From a bacterium (lineage in GTDB: Bacteria; Spirochaetota; UBA4802; UBA5550), in the NCBI GenBank assembly GCA_024224995.1, contig JAAENB010000767.1, positions 1 to 29,830 on the forward strand: DNA of 29,830 nt, given 5' to 3'. Below the pieces are notes generated by a model. That model ran no database searches. It was not told the DNA's origin and saw nothing but the letters and a program-made list of their open reading frames with translations. Position 1 is the stretch's first letter. Every line of letters starts with the position of its first letter. The translations under genes and the position numbers were made by a program. Of the stretch, positions 23,623-29,830 are shown piece by piece.

Positions 23623-25047
23623 ATGGGAAATCCAAAAGGGTTTTTAAATATAAAAAGAGAAGAGCCGGGTTATAGACCGGTAGAAGAACGGATACAGGAT
23701 TATAGCGAAGTAGAAAAGCAGCTGCCCGAAGACGCGCGCAGACAGCAGGCTTCGCGCTGTATGGATTGCGGAGTGCCTTTCTGTCACTGGGCATGCCCGG
23801 TGGGAAATGTCATGCCGGAATGGCAGGATAAGCTGTACCGGGGAGACTGGAAAGGAGCCTATGATATTTTGCAGGAAACGAATAATTTTCCCGAATTTAC
23901 CGGCAGAGTTTGCCCGGCACTGTGTGAGGCAGCCTGCGTTCTCTCTATAGAAGAGGATTCCGTAACAATACGGCAGAATGAGCTGGATCTAATAGAAAAG
24001 GCATTTAACGAAGGGTATGTAAAACCACAGCCCCCAAAGGTGAGGACCGGTAAAAAGGTGGCGGTAATTGGCGGCGGCCCGGCCGGACTGGCATGCGCTG
24101 ATATATTAAATAAAAAAGGCCATACCACAGTAATTTATGAGGCCGATGAAAACGTAGGCGGATATTTACGCTATGGAATTCCCGATTTTAAGCTGGATAA
24201 ATCCTTCCTCGATCGCCGGATGAACATCCTGGAAGAAGAGGGACTTATTATAAAAACAAATGTAACCGCAGGAAAAGATATTTCAATTAAGGAATTACAG
24301 GATGAATACGATGCCATTTGTATAACAATCGGGGCCAGGGAGGCACGGGACCTGCCAATCGAAGGAAGAGACCTGGATGGGGTGCATTTCGCGCTGGAAT
24401 ACTTACTACAGCAAAACAAAATAGTTCAAAAAGACGACATTCCTGAAGATGATCTTATTAAGGCCCTGAATAAGAATGTGATAGTTATCGGCGGCGGAGA
24501 TACAGGCTCGGACTGTGTGGGAACCGCCAACAGGCAGGGAGCGCATAGAATAACCCAGCTGGAACTGCTGCCGCAGCCGCCCGAGCACAGAAGTGAAACC
24601 GACCCATGGCCTCTCTGGCCAAAACTGTATAAGACTTCCAGTTCTCATGAAGAAGGGTGTGAGAGGATGTGGAATGTTTCAACAAAGAAGTTTATTGGTG
24701 AGAACGGCAAAATAAAGAAGATAAGCGCTGTGAAAGTGGAATGGAAAAAGGATGATAGCGGGAAATATACAATGGCAGAGGTCCCGGGATCGGAATTTGA
24801 GTTAAAAGCCGACCTGGTCTTGCTTGCAATGGGATTTGTCCATGTTCCTCACGAAGGACTGGTTAAAGACCTGGGCCTGGAGCTCGATCCCAGGGGAAAT
24901 ATCGGCATAGATGAAAATTGTATGACAAGTATAGAGGGTGTATTCGCCGGAGGAGATACAACACGGGGAGCATCCCTGGTTGTGTGGGCAATACAGGACG
25001 GAAGAGAAGCTGCCCGGGGCATTGACCGGTATTTGTCTGAGGAATAG
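23623..25047 (+). CDS. gltD: Glutamate synthase small-subunit-type NAD(P)H:acceptor oxidoreductase
   Basis: This 474-residue protein has two N-terminal [4Fe-4S] cysteine sets (C46, C49, C54, C58; C97, C101, C105), an FAD motif KVAVIGGGPAGLACA (about 145-159) and an NADPH motif VIVIGGGDTGSDCVG (about 287-301). Size and order fit GltD, which feeds electrons from NADPH to the large subunit GltB for glutamate formation. No gltB is next to it, and its strong promoter shows it is transcribed from its own start. It could serve a GltB encoded elsewhere or another partner, as GltD homologues also do in other oxidoreductases. ATG 23623 follows GGAGGAAGCAAT. Confidence 0.92.
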   Translation: MGNPKGFLNIKREEPGYRPVEERIQDYSEVEKQLPEDARRQQASRCMDCGVPFCHWACPVGNVMPEWQDKLYRGDWKGAYDILQETNNFPEFTGRVCPALCEAACVLSIEEDSVTIRQNELDLIEKAFNEGYVKPQPPKVRTGKKVAVIGGGPAGLACADILNKKGHTTVIYEADENVGGYLRYGIPDFKLDKSFLDRRMNILEEEGLIIKTNVTAGKDISIKELQDEYDAICITIGAREARDLPIEGRDLDGVHFALEYLLQQNKIVQKDDIPEDDLIKALNKNVIVIGGGDTGSDCVGTANRQGAHRITQLELLPQPPEHRSETDPWPLWPKLYKTSSSHEEGCERMWNVSTKKFIGENGKIKKISAVKVEWKKDDSGKYTMAEVPGSEFELKADLVLLAMGFVHVPHEGLVKDLGLELDPRGNIGIDENCMTSIEGVFAGGDTTRGASLVVWAIQDGREAARGIDRYLSEE

Positions 25048-25184
25048 GGGGGGCGTCAAAAAAAAATGATGACATTCGGTCAAAAAATATATATATTATA
25101 CATAGTACCGTAAATTTTGGAATCCGGCTCTGTGCATGAAAATTTGAATAAGGGTTATTGGAGAGAAAGGAAAAAACTAAAAAA

Positions 25185-25895
25185 ATGTTTGATATCAGAG
25201 AATACTACCAGAATAGCAAAAATAACCCGCCCGATGTAGAATATAATATGGCTGAAATTGAAAGTGATATATCATATGATATAGATAGCCTTTTAAATGA
25301 CCGTTTCGATAAGCTTTATATGCGGGATTCCTATAGACATGAAGAAGGAACGATTGAAATAATTTCGCCAAAGCTGATGTATCCAAATAATAAGTCTTTG
25401 CTGCTGGCTCCGGACAGGATCCGGTTTCTCCTCTCTTTTTATCCAAAAAGAACAGGGCTCAAAAATATCGAAAGAATTGTTCTGCGGCCGCGCTACATTG
25501 AAGTGGGGAATATCGAACTGCTTTCTCTGTATATGAAACAGAAAAAGATCCTTGTTCTATATTTATATCACCCTCACAGCTATACTATACAGGCTGAAAA
25601 GTTCCGGAATAATGATAAAAGTGATGAATTTGTTCCCATAGATATTGAACAGATTATGGATAAGAAACTTCCTACGCGTCTGCATGAGCAGGAAGAGAGT
25701 CCTGAAGTAGAAGAAACAGGCGAAAAAAAACCAAAAAAGGTAGAAGTTCCCCCACTCTGGTATATACTCTCCACAATATCACCGGCAGAAGATGATCAGA
25801 TCGATAAATTTTTTATCAAAAAAAGCCTTGTAAATAATGAGGTGTATGAGATCTTGAATGATATATCTTTTTATTATTCAAGGCATGGTTATTAA
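25185..25895 (+). CDS. Conserved-looking cytoplasmic protein of unknown function
   Basis: I do not recognise this protein of 236 residues from ATG 25185 (MFDIREYYQNSKNN). It has no signal peptide or membrane segment. It is mixed alpha/beta, with an acidic, Lys-rich linker at about 165-190 (EQEESPEVEETGEKKPKK) separating two parts. GGAGAGAAAGG lies 13 or more bases upstream; a TTG at 25158 is an alternative start but has worse spacing. Its stop overlaps the start of the PHP phosphatase gene (TAATG), so the two are translationally coupled. It may share the gltD transcript, 137 bp upstream. Confidence 0.7.
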   Translation: MFDIREYYQNSKNNPPDVEYNMAEIESDISYDIDSLLNDRFDKLYMRDSYRHEEGTIEIISPKLMYPNNKSLLLAPDRIRFLLSFYPKRTGLKNIERIVLRPRYIEVGNIELLSLYMKQKKILVLYLYHPHSYTIQAEKFRNNDKSDEFVPIDIEQIMDKKLPTRLHEQEESPEVEETGEKKPKKVEVPPLWYILSTISPAEDDQIDKFFIKKSLVNNEVYEILNDISFYYSRHGY

Positions 25896-26707
25896 TGGGA
25901 TTGATGGAAATAGCGGATCTGCCGAATTATCATAATCACACAACCCTTTGCGGGCACGCGACCGGGACTATTGATGAATATATAGAAGCAGCAATAGAGA
26001 AAGGATTCGCTAAAATCGGGTTTTCCGATCACGCGCCAATCCCCCTGCCCATGAGAGAAGGAATCTCCATGGCACCGGAGGAAGCGGAATTTTATATAAC
26101 AGAAATTGAAAATAGAAAAGAGATTTATAAAGACAGGATACAGGTAAAAACCGGTTTTGAAATAGATTTCCCTTTATTTCCTACCTTTGACAAAAAATAT
26201 TTCACCGATCCCCGCATAGATTTCCTTATCGGATCCTGCCATTTTATAGGAGACTGGCCTTTTGATATGGCAGAACGTGCGGACGAATTCGACAAAAGAG
26301 GCATAGACAGGGCCTATACCGAATATTATACGCTCCTGGAAGAACTGGTCGATTCAAAGCTCTTCGACATTGTAGGACATTTCGACCTCATAAAAAAATT
26401 CGGGCACCGGCCAACAAAGGATTTTACCCCAACAATAGAAAGAATATGTAAAAAAATGAGTTCCTGCGGAGCTGTAGCAGAAATAAACACCTCGGGCCTC
26501 ATTAAACCCGTAAAAGAAGTTTACCCCTCAGATGCTATCATGCAAATATTTTTCGAAACCAATGTCCCCGTGACCCTGGGATCGGATTCACACGCCCCTA
26601 AATATGTGGGATATATGCTCCCTGAAATGGTAGAAAAACTCAAAAAGATCGGCTACCGCAAAATAAGCGGCTTCTCAAAAAGAAAACGCTGCGATATCGC
26701 AATTTAG
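25895..26707 (+). CDS. PHP-domain histidinol-phosphatase-like phosphoesterase (HisJ/HisK family)
   Basis: This 270-residue protein has the PHP metal ligands in order: NYHNHTTLCGH (H13, H15, H21), FSDHAP (D45, H46), GFEIDF, GSCHFI, VGHFDL and LGSDSHAP near the C-terminus. HisJ-type enzymes remove phosphate from L-histidinol phosphate in histidine synthesis. No other his gene is present, and other PHP phosphoesterases look similar, so the substrate is not certain. The ATG at 25895 overlaps the stop of the preceding gene by one base. Confidence 0.85.
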   Translation: MGLMEIADLPNYHNHTTLCGHATGTIDEYIEAAIEKGFAKIGFSDHAPIPLPMREGISMAPEEAEFYITEIENRKEIYKDRIQVKTGFEIDFPLFPTFDKKYFTDPRIDFLIGSCHFIGDWPFDMAERADEFDKRGIDRAYTEYYTLLEELVDSKLFDIVGHFDLIKKFGHRPTKDFTPTIERICKKMSSCGAVAEINTSGLIKPVKEVYPSDAIMQIFFETNVPVTLGSDSHAPKYVGYMLPEMVEKLKKIGYRKISGFSKRKRCDIAI

Positions 26708-26754
26708 AAAAAATTTATTCGTAAAACCCCTTCTTTTTTAAAATTCCTCTTGAC

Positions 26755-26785
26755 TTGTAATTATAATATAATTGCATTATAATTA
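26755..26785 (+). promoter_or_regulatory. Putative promoter and BrnA operator
   Basis: TTGTAA (26755-26760), 17 bases, TATAAT (26778-26783). A perfect 10-bp dyad overlaps it: TAATTATAAT (26758-26767) and ATTATAATTA (26776-26785), 8 bp apart. In known brnTA loci, BrnA binds a dyad at the promoter, which fits here. The region is very AT-rich, so the dyad could be chance. Confidence 0.5.
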
Positions 26786-26787
26786 TT

Positions 26788-26841
26788 ATGAGTGTTGAAT
26801 TTACCTGGAGCGAAAAGAAAAACAATATACGGGTTACTTAA
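26788..26841 (+). pseudogene. brnT: brnT toxin remnant (internal deletion)
   Basis: ATG 26788 reads MSVEFTWSEKKNNIRVT and stops after 17 residues. The start matches the BrnT N-terminus (FxWDExKNxxNxxKH type). In another frame just after it, KRKTIYGLLK resembles the typical BrnT end that runs into brnA. The 70 or so residues between are missing, including the ribonuclease active-site region. The deletion fuses start and end of the toxin gene and leaves the antitoxin intact. Confidence 0.7.
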
Positions 26842-26842
26842 A

Positions 26843-27052
26843 ATGAGAGAAGAATATGATTTTTCAAATTCAAAAAAGAATCCACATGCAAAAAGATTTA
26901 AAAAACAAATTACTATAAGACTTGATGTGGATACAGTTGAGTATTTCAAAAGTCAAGCAGATGAAACAGGAATACCTTATCAAAGCTTAATTAATTTGTA
27001 TTTAAGAGATTGTGCTATCCAACAAAGAAAACTGGAAATGAGTTGGAAATAA
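26843..27052 (+). CDS. brnA: BrnA family antitoxin (orphan)
   Basis: This 69-residue protein has the complete BrnA pattern: EEYDFSNSKKNPHAKRFKKQ, then TIRLDVDTVEYFKSQADETG and IPYQSLINLYLRDCA. The C-terminal part is a ribbon-helix-helix DNA-binding domain. BrnA neutralises the BrnT ribonuclease and represses its own promoter. Here the toxin is a remnant, so BrnA may survive as a repressor, or as an anti-addiction antitoxin against another BrnT. I start it at ATG 26843; an in-frame GTG at 26792 lies within the toxin remnant. It ends 7 bp before pgeF. Confidence 0.85.
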   Translation: MREEYDFSNSKKNPHAKRFKKQITIRLDVDTVEYFKSQADETGIPYQSLINLYLRDCAIQQRKLEMSWK

Positions 27053-27059
27053 ACCGGAA

Positions 27060-27791
27060 ATGAACAGTACTGTTGAATTAAAAGAAAACAAAAATATTTT
27101 TACAATAGCAACTCCCTACCCGGAACTGACTCTGGGAATCGTTGCCAGGTTCGGGAACGATATTAATTATTCACGGGAACTCCCTCCTATTCGGAACGAT
27201 GAAAAAAACCTGCTGCAATCGCTTACGCGGCTGGAAGAAAAAGACATACTCTTTCTCAACCAGGTCCATGAAGATACTATCATGACTTTAAATTCGCCTC
27301 CCGAAACAAGCGAGATCTATGTGGGTGACGCGGATGCCGTAATTACGGCAGTACCGGGACTGTGCCTGGTAATTCGAACTGCCGACTGCGTGCCGGTTTT
27401 TGTGTACGACACTGCCGGGAAAATCCTTGGCGCGGCTCATTCCGGGTGGAAGGGAACCATGCTTGAGATCACCCGCAAAATGGTAGTAAAAATGAACCGG
27501 GAGTTTGGCTCGGAATACAACAATATGCGGGTCTTTATTTTTCCTTCAATTGGCCCCGAATCCTACGAAGTAAGCCATGATGTGGCCCGCTATTTTAAAA
27601 ATGACGCAGTTCCCCGGGGAGAGAAATTCATGTTAAATCTCTGGCAAAATATTGAAAATTCTTTAATAAAAGAAGGGATCCCTGAAGAGAATATCTACAA
27701 TCCAAAGATCTGTAACCTGGCAAATAAAGAACGGTTTTTCTCGCACCGGCACGGAGACCTGGGCAGGAATTTGAACTTCGCGTATATTTAA
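27060..27791 (+). CDS. pgeF: Peptidoglycan editing factor PgeF (YfiH/laccase-domain family)
   Basis: This 243-residue protein has the family zinc-site residues: H70 (LNQVHED), C110 (RTADCVPVF) and H127 (GAAHSGWKGT). It also has SIGPESYEV and the C-terminal ERFFSHRHGDLGRNL. Family members edit muropeptides by removing wrong residues, or have purine-nucleoside phosphorylase/adenosine deaminase activity; which applies here cannot be read from sequence. It lies 7 bp after brnA without a strong ribosome site and may be coupled to it. It converges on the zinc-finger microprotein gene 50 bp away. Confidence 0.9.
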   Translation: MNSTVELKENKNIFTIATPYPELTLGIVARFGNDINYSRELPPIRNDEKNLLQSLTRLEEKDILFLNQVHEDTIMTLNSPPETSEIYVGDADAVITAVPGLCLVIRTADCVPVFVYDTAGKILGAAHSGWKGTMLEITRKMVVKMNREFGSEYNNMRVFIFPSIGPESYEVSHDVARYFKNDAVPRGEKFMLNLWQNIENSLIKEGIPEENIYNPKICNLANKERFFSHRHGDLGRNLNFAYI

Positions 27792-27841
27792 AGTGTCATA
27801 AAAAGCAGCTTCTCAAAATTTTTTTTATTTATGGGTACAGT

Positions 27842-28012
27842 TTAAACCTTAATAACAACCATATCTTCCTGAAGTGCGATCATCTCACCATAGCCGTTGC
27901 AATATTTACATTCAAAATGTGCCTTTTTTGGCATGCCGTTTTTACCATATAGAAACCTGGTGTGTTCACCTCTGCCCTCACAATGCTCGCAAGTAATGAG
28001 TTTAATCTTCAT
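27842..28012 (-). CDS. 56-aa DnaJ-type zinc-finger microprotein (copy 2)
   Basis: A 56-residue ORF from ATG 28012 behind GAGGT. It holds two CxxCxGxG motifs, CEHCEGRG (C8, C11) and CKYCNGYG (C35, C38), which together make one zinc site as in half of a DnaJ central domain. The C-terminus is EDMVVIKV. It is about 61% identical (34 of 56, by hand) to the ORF at 28148-28318. Equal length, conserved cysteines and conserved ends show it is a real gene and a tandem duplicate. Likely third gene of the sigma-54 operon. Confidence 0.85.
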   Translation of the reverse strand: MKIKLITCEHCEGRGEHTRFLYGKNGMPKKAHFECKYCNGYGEMIALQEDMVVIKV

Positions 28013-28147
28013 ATTTTATACCTCGCATTATTTAATTTGCAGGCCGCATCAAGAGCAGCCGGTTGACTCTATAATTGAACATTTTATGTAAATAAATCGT
28101 TAAGTAAAGAATAATTATAAAAAACTTTGGGGACAGATTTGTCTTGC

Positions 28148-28318
28148 TTAAACCTTGACCACAACCATATCCTCAGGCAGCGACAGCATCTCCCCATACC
28201 CATTACAATGATGGCACTTGACATTTTTCTTTTCCGGCATACCGTCGTTACCATACTGAAACTTTTTCAGTTCACCTCGGCCTTCGCAGTAATCACATAA
28301 GACAAGTTTAACTTTCAT
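28148..28318 (-). CDS. 56-aa DnaJ-type zinc-finger microprotein (copy 1)
   Basis: A 56-residue ORF from ATG 28318 behind AAGGAG. Motifs CDYCEGRG (C8, C11) and CHHCNGYG (C35, C38) should bind one zinc ion; the C-terminus is EDMVVVKV. There is no J-domain or other DnaJ part. Such a fold could bind unfolded protein, RNA or another protein. It starts 25 bp after the 122-aa gene, so the two share a transcript. The 135 bp to copy 2 hold a GACAGATTTGTCTTG element at 28132-28146. Confidence 0.85.
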   Translation of the reverse strand: MKVKLVLCDYCEGRGELKKFQYGNDGMPEKKNVKCHHCNGYGEMLSLPEDMVVVKV

Positions 28319-28343
28319 AAGAAATACTCCTTTTATGTTTTTA

Positions 28344-28712
28344 TTAGCCTGCTTCCCGGAAGTTTAATATTTTATCATATATAAACTCCCGGACTTCAGG
28401 GTCTATTTCCGAGCTTGCGTATTCAAATCTCCTTGCCAGTTCCAGCATGGGGAATTCTCCATTCGTCACCAGGATAGGGGACATTTTCCGCCGCCCGTGA
28501 ATCTCCCCGTCGTCAACTCTTGAATGAAGAAAACCTTTTTCATTATGCCATGTTAGCGCGTGGCTGTTATGAAGTTTATCATACGTAAGTTGAAAAATAG
28601 CAATAGAATCATTTTCATCGAACCAGACCGAGATGCTAAAATATTCATCGGAAAAACATCGAATGCGGTAATTTTTTTCCGAATTTCGTGCGTTCTTGAT
28701 CTCGTAAAGCAT
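28344..28712 (-). CDS. Conserved 122-aa protein of unknown function, first gene of sigma-54 operon
   Basis: The protein contains SDEYFSISVWFDENDSIAIF, QLTYDKLHNSHALTWHNEKG and SRVDDGE, then SPILVTNGEFP. I recall a widespread uncharacterised family with the same WYDE...FQLCYDK..ALTW...VDDGE pattern, but can name no function. It is cytoplasmic and beta-rich. A -24/-12 promoter lies 126 bp upstream, and the zinc-finger microprotein gene follows after 25 bp. The ribosome site is poor (AGGAGATTATTTTAATATG is spaced too far). Confidence 0.75.
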   Translation of the reverse strand: MLYEIKNARNSEKNYRIRCFSDEYFSISVWFDENDSIAIFQLTYDKLHNSHALTWHNEKGFLHSRVDDGEIHGRRKMSPILVTNGEFPMLELARRFEYASSEIDPEVREFIYDKILNFREAG

Positions 28713-28837
28713 ATTAAAATAATCTCCTGATTTCCTGATTAAGAAGCCTTTTTACTGTTATGCTACCCGGTTTATAAAAAAAATTCAAGATAAAAACAAT
28801 CTCTATTTCTATCATATTGTTGCTATACTTATATTAT

Positions 28838-28852
28838 GCAGATTTTGTGCCA
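28838..28852 (-). promoter_or_regulatory. Sigma-54 (-24/-12) promoter
   Basis: Minus strand TGGCAC-AAAAT-CTGC matches TGGCAC-N5-TTGC with one mismatch and correct GG-to-GC spacing. RNA would start near 28827, about 115 bases before the 122-aa gene. An activator gene and paired upstream sites lie just upstream, which raises confidence. Confidence 0.75.
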
Positions 28853-28932
28853 GATGATAAAAATAATGAAAAATAATCTGTTTTTTTGATATTTTAATGG
28901 TTTTCATTACTTATGAATAAATATCAATGAAT

Positions 28933-28945
28933 AATCAACGATTTA
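28933..28945. promoter_or_regulatory. IHF-type bending site
   Basis: AATCAACGATTTA fits the IHF consensus WATCAANNNNTTR at every position. It lies between the -24 element and the TGTCA sites, where IHF normally bends sigma-54 promoter DNA. A 10-bp dyad TAAATATCAA/TTGATATTTA (28918-28927, 28950-28959) surrounds it. The tract is AT-rich, so a chance match is possible. Confidence 0.5.
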
Positions 28946-29010
28946 TTTGTTGATATTTAACCGGGGCACGCTGGCGGGGAGTTAACTTTACTGTAAAGGC
29001 GTTTTATAAG

Positions 29011-29045
29011 TGTCAGAAACTGACAGCAGGTGTCAATTCCTGACA
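29011..29045. promoter_or_regulatory. Paired activator sites TGTCA-N5-TGACA
   Basis: TGTCA-GAAAC-TGACA (29011-29025) and TGTCA-ATTCC-TGACA (29031-29045) are two identical-format dyads, both preceded by G, with centres 20 bp apart (two helical turns). They lie about 160-190 bp upstream of the -24/-12 promoter, a normal distance for enhancer sites. They are also just after the activator gene and could double as a weak terminator hairpin for it, although no U-run follows. Confidence 0.7.
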
Positions 29046-29049
29046 CCTA

Positions 29050-29830
29050 TTAATCATCTATATCATCGTATTCATCAAGAACATGAGTGTTCCTTTCCAG
29101 GACCTTTCGTACTTTTTCCCGGTGATTTTTCGTATCTTCGGTAGATTCTTTATATACTTTTTGGGCTATTTTGGATATATTTCCAGTGTATTCTTTGAAC
29201 ATTCCAAGAACAGCCGCGTCTTCAAAGTCCTTTAACATTGCGGGAACATTTCCTCCGTAATAATCGACCAGGTCTCCAAGAGTATCTTTTATCTGGTCCC
29301 TGTCTTTATATTTTCTAAAACCCTCTTTTACAATTTCAAAGGTGATAATATTGTCATTGGTCCTGGCAATGATCTCGAATTTTTTGAGAAGATTTTTCAG
29401 TTCCCTGGCATTACCGGGCCAGGTATATTTTTTTAAGAGTTCAAGCGCGTCTTTTTCAATAGTTACGCTCCGGTCATTAATATAATGATCAATAATAAGA
29501 TAAATATCTTCCTCACCGCGCTCTCGAAGCGGCGGCAGCTCAACCTGGTAAACATGAATACGAAAGAAAAGGTCTTCCCGGAATTTTCCTTCCTCTACCA
29601 GTTTCTGGAGATTGATATTTGTGGCTAATATGAGCCTGAAATCGACGATTTTCGGGGCATTGCTTCCCAGGGGATTAATCTTTTTTTCTTCAAGAACTTT
29701 CAGTAATTTTGATTGTTGATCAAGAGAAAGATTTTCTATTTCATCAAGGAAAAGGGTTCCGTTATGCGCCTGTTCCATCTTCCCTTTTCGCGAACCCACA
29801 GCCCCGGTAAAGGCTCCTTTCGTATAACCA
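29050..29830 (-). CDS. Sigma-54-dependent transcriptional activator, AAA+ domain (5' end cut by window)
   Basis: The open frame runs to the window edge, so the N-terminal sensor domain and Walker A are missing. Visible parts in order: GYTKGAFTGAVGSRKG with the GAFTGA loop that contacts sigma-54; Walker B GTLFLDEIENL; sensor I ILATNINL; arginine finger FREDLFFRI and LPPLRERGEEDI; sensor II WPGNARELKN. The C-terminus GNISKIAQKV...REKVRKVLERN looks like a Fis-type helix-turn-helix with an insertion. The gene ends 4 bp from the paired TGTCA sites and probably activates the downstream three-gene operon. The inducing signal cannot be read here. Confidence 0.93.
   Translation of the reverse strand, partial: GYTKGAFTGAVGSRKGKMEQAHNGTLFLDEIENLSLDQQSKLLKVLEEKKINPLGSNAPKIVDFRLILATNINLQKLVEEGKFREDLFFRIHVYQVELPPLRERGEEDIYLIIDHYINDRSVTIEKDALELLKKYTWPGNARELKNLLKKFEIIARTNDNIITFEIVKEGFRKYKDRDQIKDTLGDLVDYYGGNVPAMLKDFEDAAVLGMFKEYTGNISKIAQKVYKESTEDTKNHREKVRKVLERNTHVLDEYDDIDD

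Noticed and set aside
1..29830. CRISPR arrays, tRNA, rRNA or insertion sequences
   Set aside because: No regular spaced repeats, cloverleaf, ribosomal sequence or transposase frame was found; the repeats seen are isolated palindromes and repeat-coding regions.

Overview
The window is about 29.8 kb of moderately AT-rich bacterial DNA. Shine-Dalgarno sites are strong (AGGAGG type), sigma-70 promoters are canonical (TTGACA-17-TATAAT type), and many products carry signal peptides or lipoprotein signals, so the cell is most likely a diderm. A quinone-linked anaerobic glycerol-3-phosphate dehydrogenase with heterodisulfide-reductase (Hdr) modules, exported repeat proteins (ankyrin, RCC1, Ig-like, LamG) and a ribbon-helix-helix protein of a kind I recall from spirochaetes suggest a Spirochaetota-like, fermentative or anaerobically respiring organism. 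That placement is an inference. No rRNA, tRNA or other taxonomic marker is present.

Layout. (1) 1-5077, minus: glpA, glpB, a cytochrome b/tandem HdrC fusion and a truncated hdrB form one operon that should oxidise glycerol-3-phosphate into the membrane quinone pool. (2) 5361-8257: an unrecognised exported protein with a possible degenerate palm/GGDEF-like domain, divergent from a GH16 glycosidase. (3) 8264-11396, minus: a promoter, a 25-codon ORF, a GNAT-YoaP protein, and an ABC exporter ATPase and permease. (4) 11540-15101: a ribbon-helix-helix protein, a LamG-transglutaminase secreted protein, a 77-bp perfect hairpin and an HTH/DUF4180 pair. (5) 15205-22693: a large Ig/RCC1 lipoprotein, a PcfJ-like protein with a long structured leader, and an exported ankyrin protein. 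(6) 22703-27791: a STAS protein, gltD, an unknown gene coupled to a PHP phosphatase, a decayed brnT with intact brnA, and pgeF. (7) 27842-29830, minus: a sigma-54 activator (cut by the window edge), then paired TGTCA-N5-TGACA sites, a consensus IHF-type site, a -24/-12 promoter and a three-gene operon: a 122-aa conserved protein and two 56-aa zinc-finger microproteins.

The best candidate for an undescribed system is region 7, a complete-looking sigma-54 regulatory circuit driving three tiny uncharacterised genes. Also notable are the rearranged Glp/Hdr electron-transfer complex, a family of intergenic palindromes sharing a GAGGC...CTC core (9389, 12066, 18792), short leader-like ORFs with good promoters and ribosome sites, and a toxin gene reduced to a remnant beside its antitoxin.

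No CRISPR array, insertion sequence, tRNA or rRNA was seen. All family calls come from reading motifs by eye; no database search was possible.
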